Of a stretch of DNA of 64,000 nt, positions 52,968 through 64,000 are shown piece after piece. The position numbers and the translations under genes are program-made. The notes under the pieces were generated by a model, which was given only the letters and a program-made list of their open reading frames with translations, was not told the DNA's origin and made no database searches. Source of the DNA: Halichondria panicea (taxonomy: Eukaryota; Porifera; Demospongiae; Suberitida; Halichondriidae); assembly GCF_963675165.1 (NCBI RefSeq), contig NC_087384.1, positions 6,131,182-6,195,181 of the forward strand. The letters run 5' to 3'. Position 1 is the first letter of the stretch. Every line of letters begins with the position of its first letter.

Positions 52968-53821
52968 ATGGCTCTTTCTGCTATTTCACATTGGACAAGA
53001 TCACTGTTAAAGAAGCTCTTCCCAGGCCCTAGAAACCCACTCCTTGTGGAAAGAAGTCCCTATGAAGTCCCTTTACCTCGAGTCAAGCATAGAACAGTCA
53101 CAGAAGAAGAGATAGGAGACAGAGAAATTGTTATACTTGGTGACATCCATGGCTGCTATGATGAACTGTGTTTGCTCTTACAGAGATGCAATGGACGTGA
53201 TCCAAACAAGCTCATTATGTGTGTAGGAGATTTAGTGAACAAGGGACCAGGCAGCCTCCAAGTTGTGAGGCTCATGCATCAACTGGGAGCTCTCACCGTT
53301 CGAGGAAACCATGACGAAGTGTGCCTCCAAGAATGGCTGATAAGTCAACAAGACACTGAGCGCACATTACCGAAAGAGTTCAGATGGATGAGTCACCTCA
53401 CAAGCGAAGAGCTGGAATGGCTGTCAGAGCTACCCTATACCATTTGTATACCCTCGAGAAACATCGTAATCGTACATGCAGGACTTGTACCCGAAGTGCC
53501 ATTAAAGACCAAAGCCCCGACATCATGCTGCATGTACGAGACTTGAAGTACGACGTCGAGTCCTCGCAGTGGAGTGCGTGTAGACAAGTTGAACCTGACA
53601 GCAAGCCATGGGCTAGCCAATGGCCTGGACCAAGTCATGTGTATTTTGGCCACGATGCCCGGAGATCTTATCAGAGCTACGAATTTGCAACAGGATTGGA
53701 CACGGCATGTGTGTATGGATGCAAGCTAACGGCAGTGTACCCGTGTGACAATGGGAGACTCGTGGAGGTGGAGGCCATAGGAGTGCCAAGAAACAGACCT
53801 GAACTTGAACCAACTGTATAG
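52968..53821 (+). pseudogene. ApaH-like metallophosphatase, intronless, with a frameshift
   Basis: A single uninterrupted stretch with the PPP/ApaH metallophosphatase motifs in order: GDIHGCYDEL, GDLVNKGP, GNHDE, HAGLVP and FGHDARR. Such enzymes hydrolyse dinucleoside polyphosphates or related phosphoesters with two metal ions. The first frame runs from 52968 to a stop at 53546. From about 53501-53509 the homology continues in another frame ([14 protein letters not shown] ... ) to 53821, as if one base were lost in attaaagacc. No GT-AG intron bridges the two. Either a very recent pseudogene, or a sequencing/assembly error in a working gene of about 284 residues. The lack of introns, unlike every neighbour, suggests a retrocopy or a gene acquired by transfer. 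Confidence 0.78.
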
Positions 53822-54008
53822 CAGGAGATTACTGCTTTTTTGTGTTCTTTTTATTCATGCTGATTTTTTATTACTACTGTGGGGTTTCAATTTATTCGTG
53901 ATCATTATTATTATTAGAAAGACAAAATATTTCACACAAATTAGTCATGATGAGATGATATACAGCAAGAAGATACGTAGATAGTAATGAGTTAGCGAGT
54001 GTTTGGTG

Positions 54009-57000
54009 TTATCCTCCAGGTGGACCGTGACCGAGGCCAATATTCTCCAGTATCTCGTGATTATGATCAGGGTGAAACATCTGCATGTGCTCAGAGAACC
54101 TGGAGGAGGGAGTGGGGACATTATTATGAATTACAATTAAGCGAAATAAACGTACAATTACAGTGAACCCTCCTTTAGTGCTACCCCTAAAGAAAGGCCA
54201 ATATGATATAAAGGCCAGGCACCTAGGTCCTAAAATTAACGAACAGTTTGAGTGTATAAGACAGCTTCTCCAAAAGAATAATAGCAAAACTTTTGTTACC
54301 CAAAATAACGTTAAAAAGGGGATTTCTTAGTGCTGTAGCCAACTAAAGCCTGTACATTTACTTAGTCATCTATACAGTGGAAATCCCCTTTTCAATATTC
54401 TGACAATAGCTGTAAATGTGTGTCAAAAGAGAGGCAAGCCTTAGAATACTGAAACACGTACCCATCCTATGATATAGCATTATGGTCTCAAGTCCTTCTT
54501 AGGTCATGTATTGCTATGAGCTTATAGAATGATGCATGATATGAGGTATAATGTACTCACAATTTGGAACACTGTAAGTAGGTGCCTCCCTCGGCGGTCT
54601 GTGTGTACGCTAGTTTAGCTACCACCTGTACAAAACAAAATAATTTAGTAGCTTGTCCATACGCACACTGTACACACAGTGATAGAATTATTTACGTGAA
54701 TTACATGTACCTACCACAAAAACAAGAAGATGTAGAACGATTGCGTAGACGAAGGCAATCATTCGAGCAGTCTTGTTGGAGAGGATGAACCGACCCTACA
54801 GTAGCAAAGGACATTCATACACACATGAAACGATATCATTGTCTATATATAATTATAGCGTAAGTCTAAATATACATCAAACAGAGCATGAGGAATTAAG
54901 CCATATACTAGTCAAGAGGAAAGCGTAAGGACACTTCCTTCTACACACAAGCCACAACATTATTCTACTCATTTGCATTTCATTACCAGAACTAGAGTGG
55001 CTTTGTCTGGTCCGCTGAGTTGAGTGTACCTCCTCTGTTTCTCCTTAGCCCCGAACGCAGCAAAGGGGTCGAGTCCAGCCTCGTACTGAGACGAGTACTT
55101 GCTCATGGCCTCCACACTGTCAACCGTCTTACGCTAGAGGGGAATATAACAAGTGAAAAAGAAATCAAATTTGTGACAGAAAACCCAATTCAGTTCCTAC
55201 TCAGTTCCTACTCTATCAACACTGCAAGGGATGTGCCCCCACATTGGGAGGTGGTGGTTGGTATAGACAAAAACAACCACCTCTAGACAAAAAAACACCT
55301 CTTGGTCAGTTCCTAGTTTACTACATGTACATAAAGGCAAAGGTGTGTGTTGTATTGTGATAAGGATTGAAAAGAACCACCACTTTTGGGCACATCACTA
55401 CTGGTTGTACATTGCTGTAGGTACAGTCAGGGTGTCATACAGGATTTTGAAGTAGAGGGGGGAAATGAGAAAGTAACCAGAAAATGTTGCTAAACTGTTA
55501 TTTCAATACCCAGCTATGGACACTCAGTCATAATTGAAAGGGGGGGGGGGAATTGGAGCTAGGGGGGATATCCCCCTTCCCCCCTGTATGACACCCTGAC
55601 AGTGTACCTAAAACACTGGGTTTATCGATCAGACTCACAGTTCCAGGGTAGCTCTGTAGGAATCTGATCTTCTCGTAGAGCTTCACATTGTCTCCTCTCA
55701 GAGAGTCTATTTCCCTCTGGAGCACGCCCAACGTCTGCTTCTGCTGACGACACTCCTAGACAGGGAAGGGAGCATTCTTGACCATACTACTAAACTAATA
55801 TTGGCACACTACATTGTACACACGATTAGTGGAGATTAGTGTCAGTACAGGGAACAGTCAAAAGCAATATACACACTGTACACAAGATGATTGTATGTAC
55901 ATGCAGTACACATTAGACACAAACAACACACAATGGATGCCACTTCCAAAACCAGAACAGTGTAAGCTGTGTACTGTAATGTACATGTACCGATAAGTGT
56001 AAGCCTTTAGGGTATAATTAGACATGAACAACAAGTTTAGTGGATGTACAAATGTACGTATCCCATCATGCAGACACTAGCCTCGTTCCAAAGCCGATTT
56101 TTATTTAGTACACTGGATGTTGAAAATACAATTAGACCTAGCGTTACAAGCCTGGGAAGGAGGCTAACTAGACAACTAACTCACTGCCTCCAACTCAACG
56201 TTCCTCTGTTTAAACCGCTCCCTCTGACTGGATACTATCGGGAGGAGGGAGTCCATCCCACTACCCCCCACAGAGCTGCCCCCCACTGAGATACTACGCT
56301 CCACACCACCCCTTGCCTGTACATCCTGTAGGGGGGAGGGGCAACCATGTATGTGACTGTCATTACCAGATTGACTGAACATACATGTAGGGGGAGTAAA
56401 TTTAGAGTATAATGAAATGCTAGGTGACATACAATATGTCATAATTATGTTTTGTACACACACAGAATTTTTCAAAGCCATTAATGTATAAACTGTAAAA
56501 GCTCTAGCCAATATTTAATTGTGGCCTAAGAAAATGGTAGTCTCTTTGGCTCTGGTTGATGTCAACAGTGGGGACACAGCACACGCTGGTATGCTTACAA
56601 TGCACAAACAGTGGAATCATTTCCTTATAGATCATTGTAACCTTGACTACAAATGCATCTTGACTTTATCCAAGCACTTTGATCCACAATGTGACAATCG
56701 ATATTTACCCAAAAGCTGTTATACGCACACCACCCCCTGGCCATGCATACTCTACCCCCTGGCCATGCATACTTCACCCCCTGGATATGCATACTCTACC
56801 CCCTGGCCATGCATACTCTACCCCCTGGCCATGCATACTCTACCCCCTGGCCATGCATACTTCACCCCCTGGCCATGCATACTCTACCCCCTGGCCATGC
56901 ATACTCTACCCCCTGGCCATGCATTCTCCACCCCCTGGCCATGTACACTCCATCCCCTGACCTTGAGTGCCTCAGAGAGCAGGTTAGCCGGGTTACTGGC

Positions 57001-60000
57001 CTGCCCCTCCCCCTCCTCTCGTGTCGGAAGGTAGGGCTGCACAAGACTGAGGTCAGTCTCTAGTTGAGCAATGAGGTCTCTTTGCTCCTGAGCTGTGCCC
57101 AACGTCTCCGTGTGCTGTGTCTGGAGGGAGCTAAAGTGGCCTGGAGGGAGGGTGGAGACAAGTACATACTCAGAGGTCAGAGGTCAGAGGTCAGGGGGGG
57201 TGATTATCAACAGGCTTTATTTAACAGAGAAACATGATTGGTAATATCGAATACAATAATTATAGTGACCAACCTCGAAGTTCCGACAGTTCTACTTTGA
57301 GTGAAGTGTTTTCATTCTGTAGAGCTGAAATTTGTTGAAGGTATAGTTAGTAACACTAAACACGTTAACCCATCACATGGTATGCTTTACATATTATTGC
57401 CGAAAGCTACACACTTGGACATTAGGAGACCACTCACATCTGTTTTTCTCTAGAAGCAGCACCTCGAGAGGTTTGGAGGGAGTCACCTTCTCAGTTACAA
57501 GGTCATTCTGGCCAGCACTGCTCGAGAACTCTATCATCTTGATCACACTGGGAGGGGGGGGGGATGGGATTGAATATTATAGTGTGGTTATACATTGCAG
57601 ATATAATTTAGAGAGCGCAATGAGATCTACATACACGTACATGTACATACATAAGTATATATATACCTGGCTGTTATAACTGCACACACACATACACAGG
57701 GAGTGCAATAATTATGACTATAAAACCAAAATCCCTAAGTAATCTGTACTGCTGGCAAAACACTTCTTCCATGAGCTGGCCTCTAAGGTACATTGTCACT
57801 GTACAGGTACTTGTGTGTATGTATGTAGCTGTAAAGGCAACAGTATGTATCCCTGTAGTTTACAGTGTATGTCTATTACCAGCACAGCACACCTCTCACC
57901 TAAGCTCTCTCTTCATCTCCTCGTAGTCACTCTGTGCTGCCAGTCGTGTCTCAAGCTCTCTCAGTGTCGAGGTCTTGCCTGCCAGCTGCTCCTCGAGTGA
58001 TGTCACCTGACCAGCCGAGGCCTCCTTCAGACGAGAGAGAGAGGACTGGAGACGTTGGACATCTTCAACCAGCCGAGAGATCTGCAGGAATTAAAGTACT
58101 CTACTGTAAGAGAATAGCCTCGTTCTCAGGCTGATTTTTCACCCATTCTAATGGAAAAAAAATCGGCACAAGGAACTCACTGGGAACGAGACTAGGTAGA
58201 GAACATGCATCTAGTTAACCAGATCTATATATATATTATGCACTGTGTGAGAAGAAAAGTTACCAATGCATTTTTAAATGGTGCTTATAAATTTAAGCTC
58301 ACCTCTTTGTCTCTTGCTTGTAGCTCTAGCTCCAGCTCAACATTATCTGAGGAGACCTACAGTGGAACATGGATTGCGTACAGTGTATAAAACACTGTGG
58401 CTCCACCCACCTTGTCGGGTGCAGAGGTTACTTGACTGGAGGTGTTCTGAGAAAGGGTCTCAATTTGCTTCTCGGCTGACGCTGCTCTCTGATTGGCTCG
58501 CTCCAGATCAGTCATTAAGATATCCAGCTCAGCAGACCTGAGGGGGATAGAAAAAGAACGCATTACAACAAGTCTACTATCAGTATTATAATTATTATAC
58601 ACCTTCTGTACAGGCATAGTGAGCCTATAATTATGGTGGCATTGCATACATGAATTGCTCTACTTCAGCATTCTTTCTGTCCACTATAAATTTATTTTCC
58701 CCACAGTGACAGTAACGTGCAGTGGTATAATAATTAATTATATTGATGTAATCACGTACCTTGCAGACGACTCTTCATCGAACTTACTCTTCAGTTCAAA
58801 CAGCTCGGACTGTGTCGACTCAAGCGCTGTGTAAATGGGGGCACAAGTTATACAGCAAATATGATGATGTCACTATCACCACTTACCCGCCTGCATGGTG
58901 GACAGTCTCACGTCAGACTCACTAGCTCTCTGCATGGCCTTCTGGGTGGTCTCTTGGAGCTCTCTAGTGGAGAGAAATAAGATGATGTGCTAGCTAATGC
59001 TGCCACACACACACACACACACACACACTCAAGCATACCCATACACACCCACGCACACCCACACACACACATACACACACCTCTCCTTCTCCTGGAATGT
59101 TCTGACAAGCTCGGCTGACTTCTCACTCACTCGGACCTGTATGGAACCAACAAGGTGATCTAATATGGTAATGAATCTAGAAGCAAACTACATGTATGGC
59201 TGGACAATAATTATATCGAATTCATGCAACTATTCTAAGCTCTATAACAATCTCGAATGCATGTACATGTAGATACACACACACACACACACACCCTCTC
59301 ACTCACGCACACACACACACACACACACACCCGCCCCCACACTCCCACACTCCTCACAGCAGTCATCTCCTCGAGTCGATCCTCCATCTCTTTGATGGTG
59401 TCTCGCAGCTTCTGTATGGTGACCTCCTGGTTCTTGACATGAGCAAACTCAGAGTTGTACTCTTGCAGCGTCTCCCTCAGTTGCTTCACCTCTATCTCGT
59501 GGTCCTGTGACTGCATCAGCTTCTGCTGTTGAGTGACGGCTTGGTCCAGAACTGGGATGGGGTCTGCATGTGTGTGTGGGGGTGGAGGTGTGGGGGTGTG
59601 GGGATTACATGTAGATTATACATTGTATGCGGGTGGTGGGAGTACACTGTGCATACACACACATGTGGACATGTGTACGAGATTGTAAAGCAGCATGAAT
59701 GTATTGGGAGAGTCTTTTGGAGTAAACATGGAGGTGAAGATTTTCAGATGTCCTGTAAGTATACCTCATATCATATGAGGCCCCGCCCTACACAAATACT
59801 GTTCATGACGCACACAAAATGTGACATACGGTACTCCTCCATGTACAATGTATGTTACTGTATAAATTATAGAATGTGTTTGTTTTATGTTTCAATTAGT
59901 TTTGGACTGATACCACAGGATATAAAAATTGCCCCACACTGTATTAATGTACCAGGTATGTCAATCAATCTCTTGTAGGTGGTCAGAAATGCAGACTCAG

Positions 60001-60352
60001 CAGCTTGGCTCCTCCTAGATAAAGCGTCCACCTCACCCTGAAACGACTTGAGCAGAGGAGCTGCCTTCTTCCTCACCTCCTCTGTAGAGGTCTTCTTGAA
60101 CTCTCGGCTAAGATCGACTAGCTTCTTACGATTCTCGTCTGAAGAATCCTGTCTCTTGGCCACCTCCTGGGCCAGTACATCCAGCTCATGCTGTGCAGGG
60201 GGGAAGAGTTAGTCTATTATAGTGTACTGTGTGTGTTTATAGCTAGGACTGGGTAGATGGCAACTGAGAGGGTTTCAAGAGGGTATGAGACACACCTGGA
60301 AGTCCTGTATATTGAAATCTTGCCAGAACTTTAAAGCAGCTTGTATGGCCAT
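54009..60352 (-). CDS. CUX1 (CASP): CASP golgin (CUX1 CASP-type, no homeodomain)
   Basis: Eighteen minus-strand exons: 60296-60352, 59953-60190, 59358-59563, 59081-59136, 58887-58963, 58760-58826, 58411-58537, 58303-58356, 57900-58081, 57438-57547, 57274-57324, 56962-57140, 56185-56316, 55639-55755, 54987-55133, 54715-54795, 54561-54625, 54009-54099. All phases agree; 678 residues, about the length known for CASP. N-terminus: [36 protein letters not shown]. Long coiled coil: [44 protein letters not shown]-terminal CASP signature: [29 protein letters not shown] tail-anchor helix ([23 protein letters not shown]) spans exons 16-17. CASP is a Golgi membrane tether linked to retrograde transport. 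There are no cut repeats or homeodomain, so the Golgi form stands alone here. Confidence 0.97.
55428..55598. repeat. MITE, CAGGGTGTCATACAGG family, copy 2
   Basis: Perfect 16-bp terminal repeats CAGGGTGTCATACAGG / CCTGTATGACACCCTG, flanked by acagt on both sides (55423-55427, 55599-55603), a likely 5-bp target duplication. Sits in a CASP intron. The interior has G and C homopolymers that can pair. Confidence 0.85.
56727..56960. repeat. 22-bp minisatellite in CASP intron 12
   Basis: About ten head-to-tail units of ccccctggccatgcatactcta, with variants (acttca, atactc to ttctcc), ending right at the donor of exon 12 (56961). Confidence 0.93.
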
Positions 60353-60479
60353 CTCCAAACAGCCAAAACAATGTAGGGAGTTGTTGTTGTCAAGCTTATG
60401 TATGGTGTGCTGCAACTAGAGCTCCTCTAGAGATCAAAGTTCATTCTTGCTCTGCAGACATAGGCATATGCAAGCGAAA
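60353..60479. promoter_or_regulatory. Divergent promoter, CASP / RPAIN
   Basis: 127 bp between the two start codons, the shortest divergent spacing in the window. Contains ctagagctcctctagag, a near-perfect palindrome (about 60416-60432). Confidence 0.7.
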
Positions 60480-61891
60480 ATGGAGGCAACTGTAGGAGCT
60501 GTGCGACCGCCCTGTGTCCTCAGAACTCCAGAGCAGAGACAAGAGTACCGGAGGAGCCTCCACAAACCTAGTGGAAACAGTCCAGTATGGAAGGATGCCT
60601 ACAGAAAAGTATGCACTTTGATGTTTTATGTGATTGCTTTTATGTTTTTTTCCCTCTAGAGGTGTGTGTCAAGACTTCGAGACAGTCGACACAAATTTCT
60701 TTCTCGGTTTCGCTCCCTTCCCCAGCCGTGTCAGAGTAGGGAGGGGCCTGACGTCAGGGAAACAGTGCAGACAGTGATGATGGAGGAATGGGAGGGGCTG
60801 AGAAGTGAGGTGTGGGGTAACAAGATAGAGGAGGGAGGGTACTTGGAACATGTGCTCGGAGTGATGGACGAGCTCAGAGAGGAGCTGATTCGTGAGGGTG
60901 AGTTGTATGTGTGTGTGTGTCCTGACTCTTGAGGGTGGGTTTGTTGATATAATTATTGGAAAATATTGTAGGTGCGTGTGGTGGGCTTGATGTGTCTAGC
61001 TTTGTGTAGCCATACGATACTGTAGACCAATCATGCATGCATGTGGAGATCTAAATTAGGCTACATGTACAAAAGACTCTACCCCAATTTAGTCTCTTTA
61101 GCTAGACTTGAGCGTTGGGAAAAAACCCTTTTCATACCATGGCAAGTATTGTACAGGGGTTTAATAGGATACAGAAACCATGGGGTGTGTGTATATATCA
61201 GAGTTCTACTCTTTGCTAAAATTTATCGCCATCGTGTTTTGCAGAGCAATCCATTCTGGCCCAATGTGAGAATGAGAGGAAGTTTGATGAGGAAGCTCTC
61301 TGTGCAGCCATTGACTCACTCACCACTGATGACATCATCTGCCCAATCTGTCAAAAGTCAGTAGTACCCTCTCTCTGTGTCTACTAACGATGCTGTTTCT
61401 CTTTGTAGGAATGTCTTGCATCAAAACCATCAGGTTGTTTTCTGTGCTTGTGGAATACGAATAGACACAGCTGTAAGTTTGACATGTGCAACAGTTACTA
61501 CTGCATGTTATAGACTTGAGGCCTAGTTTATATACTTTCATTTGCCACAGTTGTTTTTGATCATTGTCCTTTTTGACTACAGAATAATAATGTTCAACCA
61601 ATAGCATAAGTTATACTTATTGTCCACTACATCAGAATTATGATATACACTTGCCATGAGGTCTTACTAGATCAATGTTCTGTACTTCAATGACCTACAC
61701 ACTGCTCTCCCATCTCCCCACAGCAAGATGGTGTGACTCTAGACTACATAAGAATACAGCTGGAGGAGTGCACCTCACAACACAGCTCCATGTGTCTGGG
61801 GCAGCCCATCTTCTCACTGGAGACCACAGTAGGCATGCAGAACATCATCATGAACTGCCCTATCTGTGAATTCATGTTCATCGTTATCTAA
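60480..61891 (+). CDS. RPAIN: RPA-interacting protein
   Basis: Exons 60480-60608, 60660-60897, 61245-61356, 61409-61472, 61724-61891; phases close to 236 residues. The N-terminal basic motif (YRRSLHKPSGNSPVWKDAYR, RLRDSRHKFLSRFR) matches the RPAIN N-domain, the central acidic helix (VMDELREELIREEQSIL) follows, and the C-terminal zinc-binding region has CPIC ... CACG ... C ... CPIC. RPAIN carries replication protein A into the nucleus. An in-frame ATG at 60468 would add four residues. Confidence 0.95.
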
Positions 61892-62174
61892 CTACATTAT
61901 GTGTTTACTTGTGACCATGCAACTTTTGACTGGTTTTGTATCATTCAATTCACTTAAGGAATGAACGACTCTAACAATCTCTTTCTGTGGATCGTAGGAA
62001 CGGTTTGACTTGATTGTCTATTGTAATCTTTCCTTTTTCCTTTACTCTCAACTTGTTTTTAATGGAATTGTGACATTCATTGTACACAATTATTATTACT
62101 GCCGACACAATCATTGATAAAACATTTTAATTGGGACAAGATGGGATAAAAAATAATATTGACTGAGTCTCTCT
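61892..62174. other. Convergent spacer RPAIN / MORN3
   Basis: 283 bp between the two stop codons. Nothing else seen; both 3' UTRs must lie here. Confidence 0.6.
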
Positions 62175-63650
62175 CTATTGTTGTAGTGAGTCTCTGGCTT
62201 CTTGAATCACTGAACGAGGGTACTGTAGCGAGCACTGCAGGGGGATATAGAACACGGTGATTATCAAATAAGATACTATAATTTTATATAGTGACTGGCT
62301 CCCTGCAAATCCTTAATATTCTTCAAGCTGAGTATAAATAATTGACCTACAACACAAGTTTTACTAATGCATGTAGGCTTCAAGCTGAGCACACATTGAC
62401 CTTACAAACACGAGCTTTATCTAGAATTGCAAGTTTTACACGAAATGCAGTCCAACACCTACAACAAACACGCACACACCTCAGGGATAGGGTAGACCGG
62501 AGGGTCAGGAGCACCCTCCCTCCCAAAGTCCTCCACACAGCCACACTTTGCAATATCATCCACCCAGGTCCCAGTGTACACCTGCCCCTTGTCCAGATAC
62601 AAGAACTTCCCATCACCATTCTTCATATCGTCCCTCCACATTCCCTCATAACGATTGCTATTGGACAGTTTTATGAGCCCTCGTCCATTCTTCTGGTCAT
62701 TGTACCATTCACCTTCGTATAACGAACCATCAGCATAGTACATTCGTCCCCACCCACTACGTTTGCCTGCATACCATTCTCCCTCGTAATACTCGTCCTC
62801 TGAGTAGAAGTTGGTACCATAACCCTGTGAGGAATCAATGACAGTTGAAGTGACTGCATACAAATAATCGACTATGCTACTGTATGCATAGTATATGCAA
62901 TGAAACCTGTCACCCCGTATTTAAGTCTCAAAAGTCTCCATAGCATGTGTTTCAACTTGTGTTAGCAGGCCACCTGTCCATGATCTAATGGATACCACTA
63001 TAGACAGGTGTCACTGCACAAGCCCTTACCAATCGATAATCTGTAAGCCATCTTTATTAGCATTCGGCTATCCAAACGTTAGTCTTATTTTGTTATAGGT
63101 GAGAGCTATTAAACCTATCGTGTGGCATTGAGTATGAAACCAGCAAGACAGATGTACTCACATGTCGCATGTCGTTCTTCCAACCCCCTGCATATTTCTT
63201 CATATAGCCGTCTCCCCTCTTCACACTGTACGTTCCAAAGCCGTGTCTCAGGTCCTCCTTCCAGTCACCATCGTAAATGCATCCCCTCTTCTTCCACATC
63301 TGAGTCCCCTTGCCTAGCAGAAAAAAGAAGTAACTTTAATAATAATTTATTGTGATCACTTTATGCACAGGCATATAAATTTATTACACGGAATAAAAAC
63401 AACGTTTGGATAGTCGAATGCTTATAACGAAGTGGCTTACAGATTATCGGCTGGTAGATTGGTAGCAGATGGTAGAATCTATTAAAAGAGTGGAGATTTT
63501 CTTACCTTCTTTCTTATTGTTCCTCCATTCTCCAGTATACACATCACCTGACACGGAATATACGGGCGCTCTGATGCCTTCCTTCTGAGCTTTGATATCC
63601 CACTCTCGCCACAGAGGCTCTCGTTTCTTGGGTTGCTTTAGAATAGGCAT
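62175..63650 (-). CDS. MORN3: MORN repeat-containing protein 3
   Basis: Minus-strand exons 63506-63650, 63162-63313, 62477-62824 and 62175-62234 close to 234 residues. The N-terminus (PKKREPLWREWDIKAQKEG) is that of MORN3. Seven MORN motifs follow: YTGEWRNNKKEG, YDGDWKEDLRHG, YAGGWKNDMRHG, YEGEWYAGKRSG, YEGEWYNDQKNG, YEGMWRDDMKNG, YTGTWVDDIAKCG. The tail has DFGREGAPDPPVYPIPE. In vertebrates MORN3 is tied to sperm and cilia. Confidence 0.96.
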
Positions 63651-63883
63651 CTTTGTGTGGAGTGAGTCCTTGTTGTTATAGCAACGTTAGGTAATGGTCG
63701 TCAATGTAGTCTGGTATATTTAAAGTTGTCATGGTGAGTTGTTGGTGCACTCCATTTAGAACACAAATCCAGCATGGACAACCCAAATCGAAGCCATCAA
63801 GCCTAAAGTTAAAGTTTCTGCCTGTTGCAAGCAAAGAAGAGGCTAAAAATTATGTAATCTTATAGATCTGGTCATCATCAAGC

Positions 63884-63919
63884 ATGCAAGAATCAGTATT
63901 TGTCAATAGAGGATTTCAG
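63884..63919 (+). other. Possible first exon of the next gene
   Basis: ATG followed by eleven open codons and a good donor (TTTCAG|gtgagc), 234 bp upstream of and divergent from MORN3. It mirrors the head-to-head pattern seen elsewhere, but the window ends before any second exon can be checked. Confidence 0.25.
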
Positions 63920-64000
63920 GTGAGCTCCTCCCATGAGTTTTATAGTCGGACAAGACTATCATGTCAACAACTCTACTGCGTTATAATCAAGAATTCTTTC

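Noticed and set aside
56519-57063. Three overlapping Pro/His-rich frames on the plus strand
   Set aside because: Translations of the 22-bp intronic minisatellite; the period is not a multiple of three and the minus-strand CASP exons explain the flanks.
58999-59090. CA/CACACA-rich tracts near CASP exons 3-5 as a special element
   Set aside because: Ordinary microsatellites next to splice donors; nothing beyond simple repeat length is visible.
60480-63650. Operon-like grouping of RPAIN and MORN3
   Set aside because: The genes converge on opposite strands, so there is no shared transcript.

Overview
This is metazoan nuclear DNA. It shows spliced genes with GT-AG introns mostly of 50-400 bp, AT-rich spacers full of short inverted-repeat elements, and several genes packed head-to-head. 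The gene set (SANBR, TRAFs, death-domain proteins, PNLDC1, an SH2B adaptor, the CASP golgin, RPAIN, MORN3), the compactness and the repeated immune-type genes suggest an early-branching animal, most likely a demosponge. That placement is inference; no rRNA or mitochondrial marker is present. I rebuilt exon chains by hand. For all principal multi-exon genes except the start of the UBL gene, the exon phases close exactly.

Layout. (1) 1-5.6 kb: a decayed partial duplicate of the SANBR 3' end, then a 2.48-kb tandem duplication. Each unit of that duplication carries a dead SANBR exon, a perfect hairpin, a TATA box and a small two-exon gene for a secreted 8-cysteine peptide. (2) 5.6-14.2 kb: a two-death-domain gene and the intact SANBR gene. 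(3) 15-39.7 kb: a module duplicated four times in different states of decay. The module is [3' exons of an XRCC1-NTD/UBZ4 gene, minus strand] - [TRAF gene, plus strand] - [5' exons of the XRCC1-NTD gene, minus strand]. Three TRAF genes look intact. Only the last unit keeps a complete XRCC1-NTD/UBZ4 gene, and TRAF copy 3 lies inside one of its introns. A ubiquitin-like-domain gene that shares linker exons with the death-domain gene sits between units 1 and 2. (4) 39.6-63.7 kb: a dense, conserved-gene region with PNLDC1(+), SH2B(-), an ApaH-like phosphatase with a frameshift(+), CASP(-), RPAIN(+) and MORN3(-), including three very short divergent promoters.

Functional themes. The left half is innate-immune and ubiquitin biology in evolutionary motion: TRAF RING/MATH proteins, death domains, UBL, UBZ4 and cysteine-rich secreted peptides. 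The right half is housekeeping: piRNA 3' trimming, receptor-tyrosine-kinase adaptor signalling, Golgi tethering, RPA import and a MORN protein. Repeats include several miniature inverted-repeat element families, a 74-bp perfect palindrome and two intronic minisatellites of 49 and 22 bp that lie next to splice sites.
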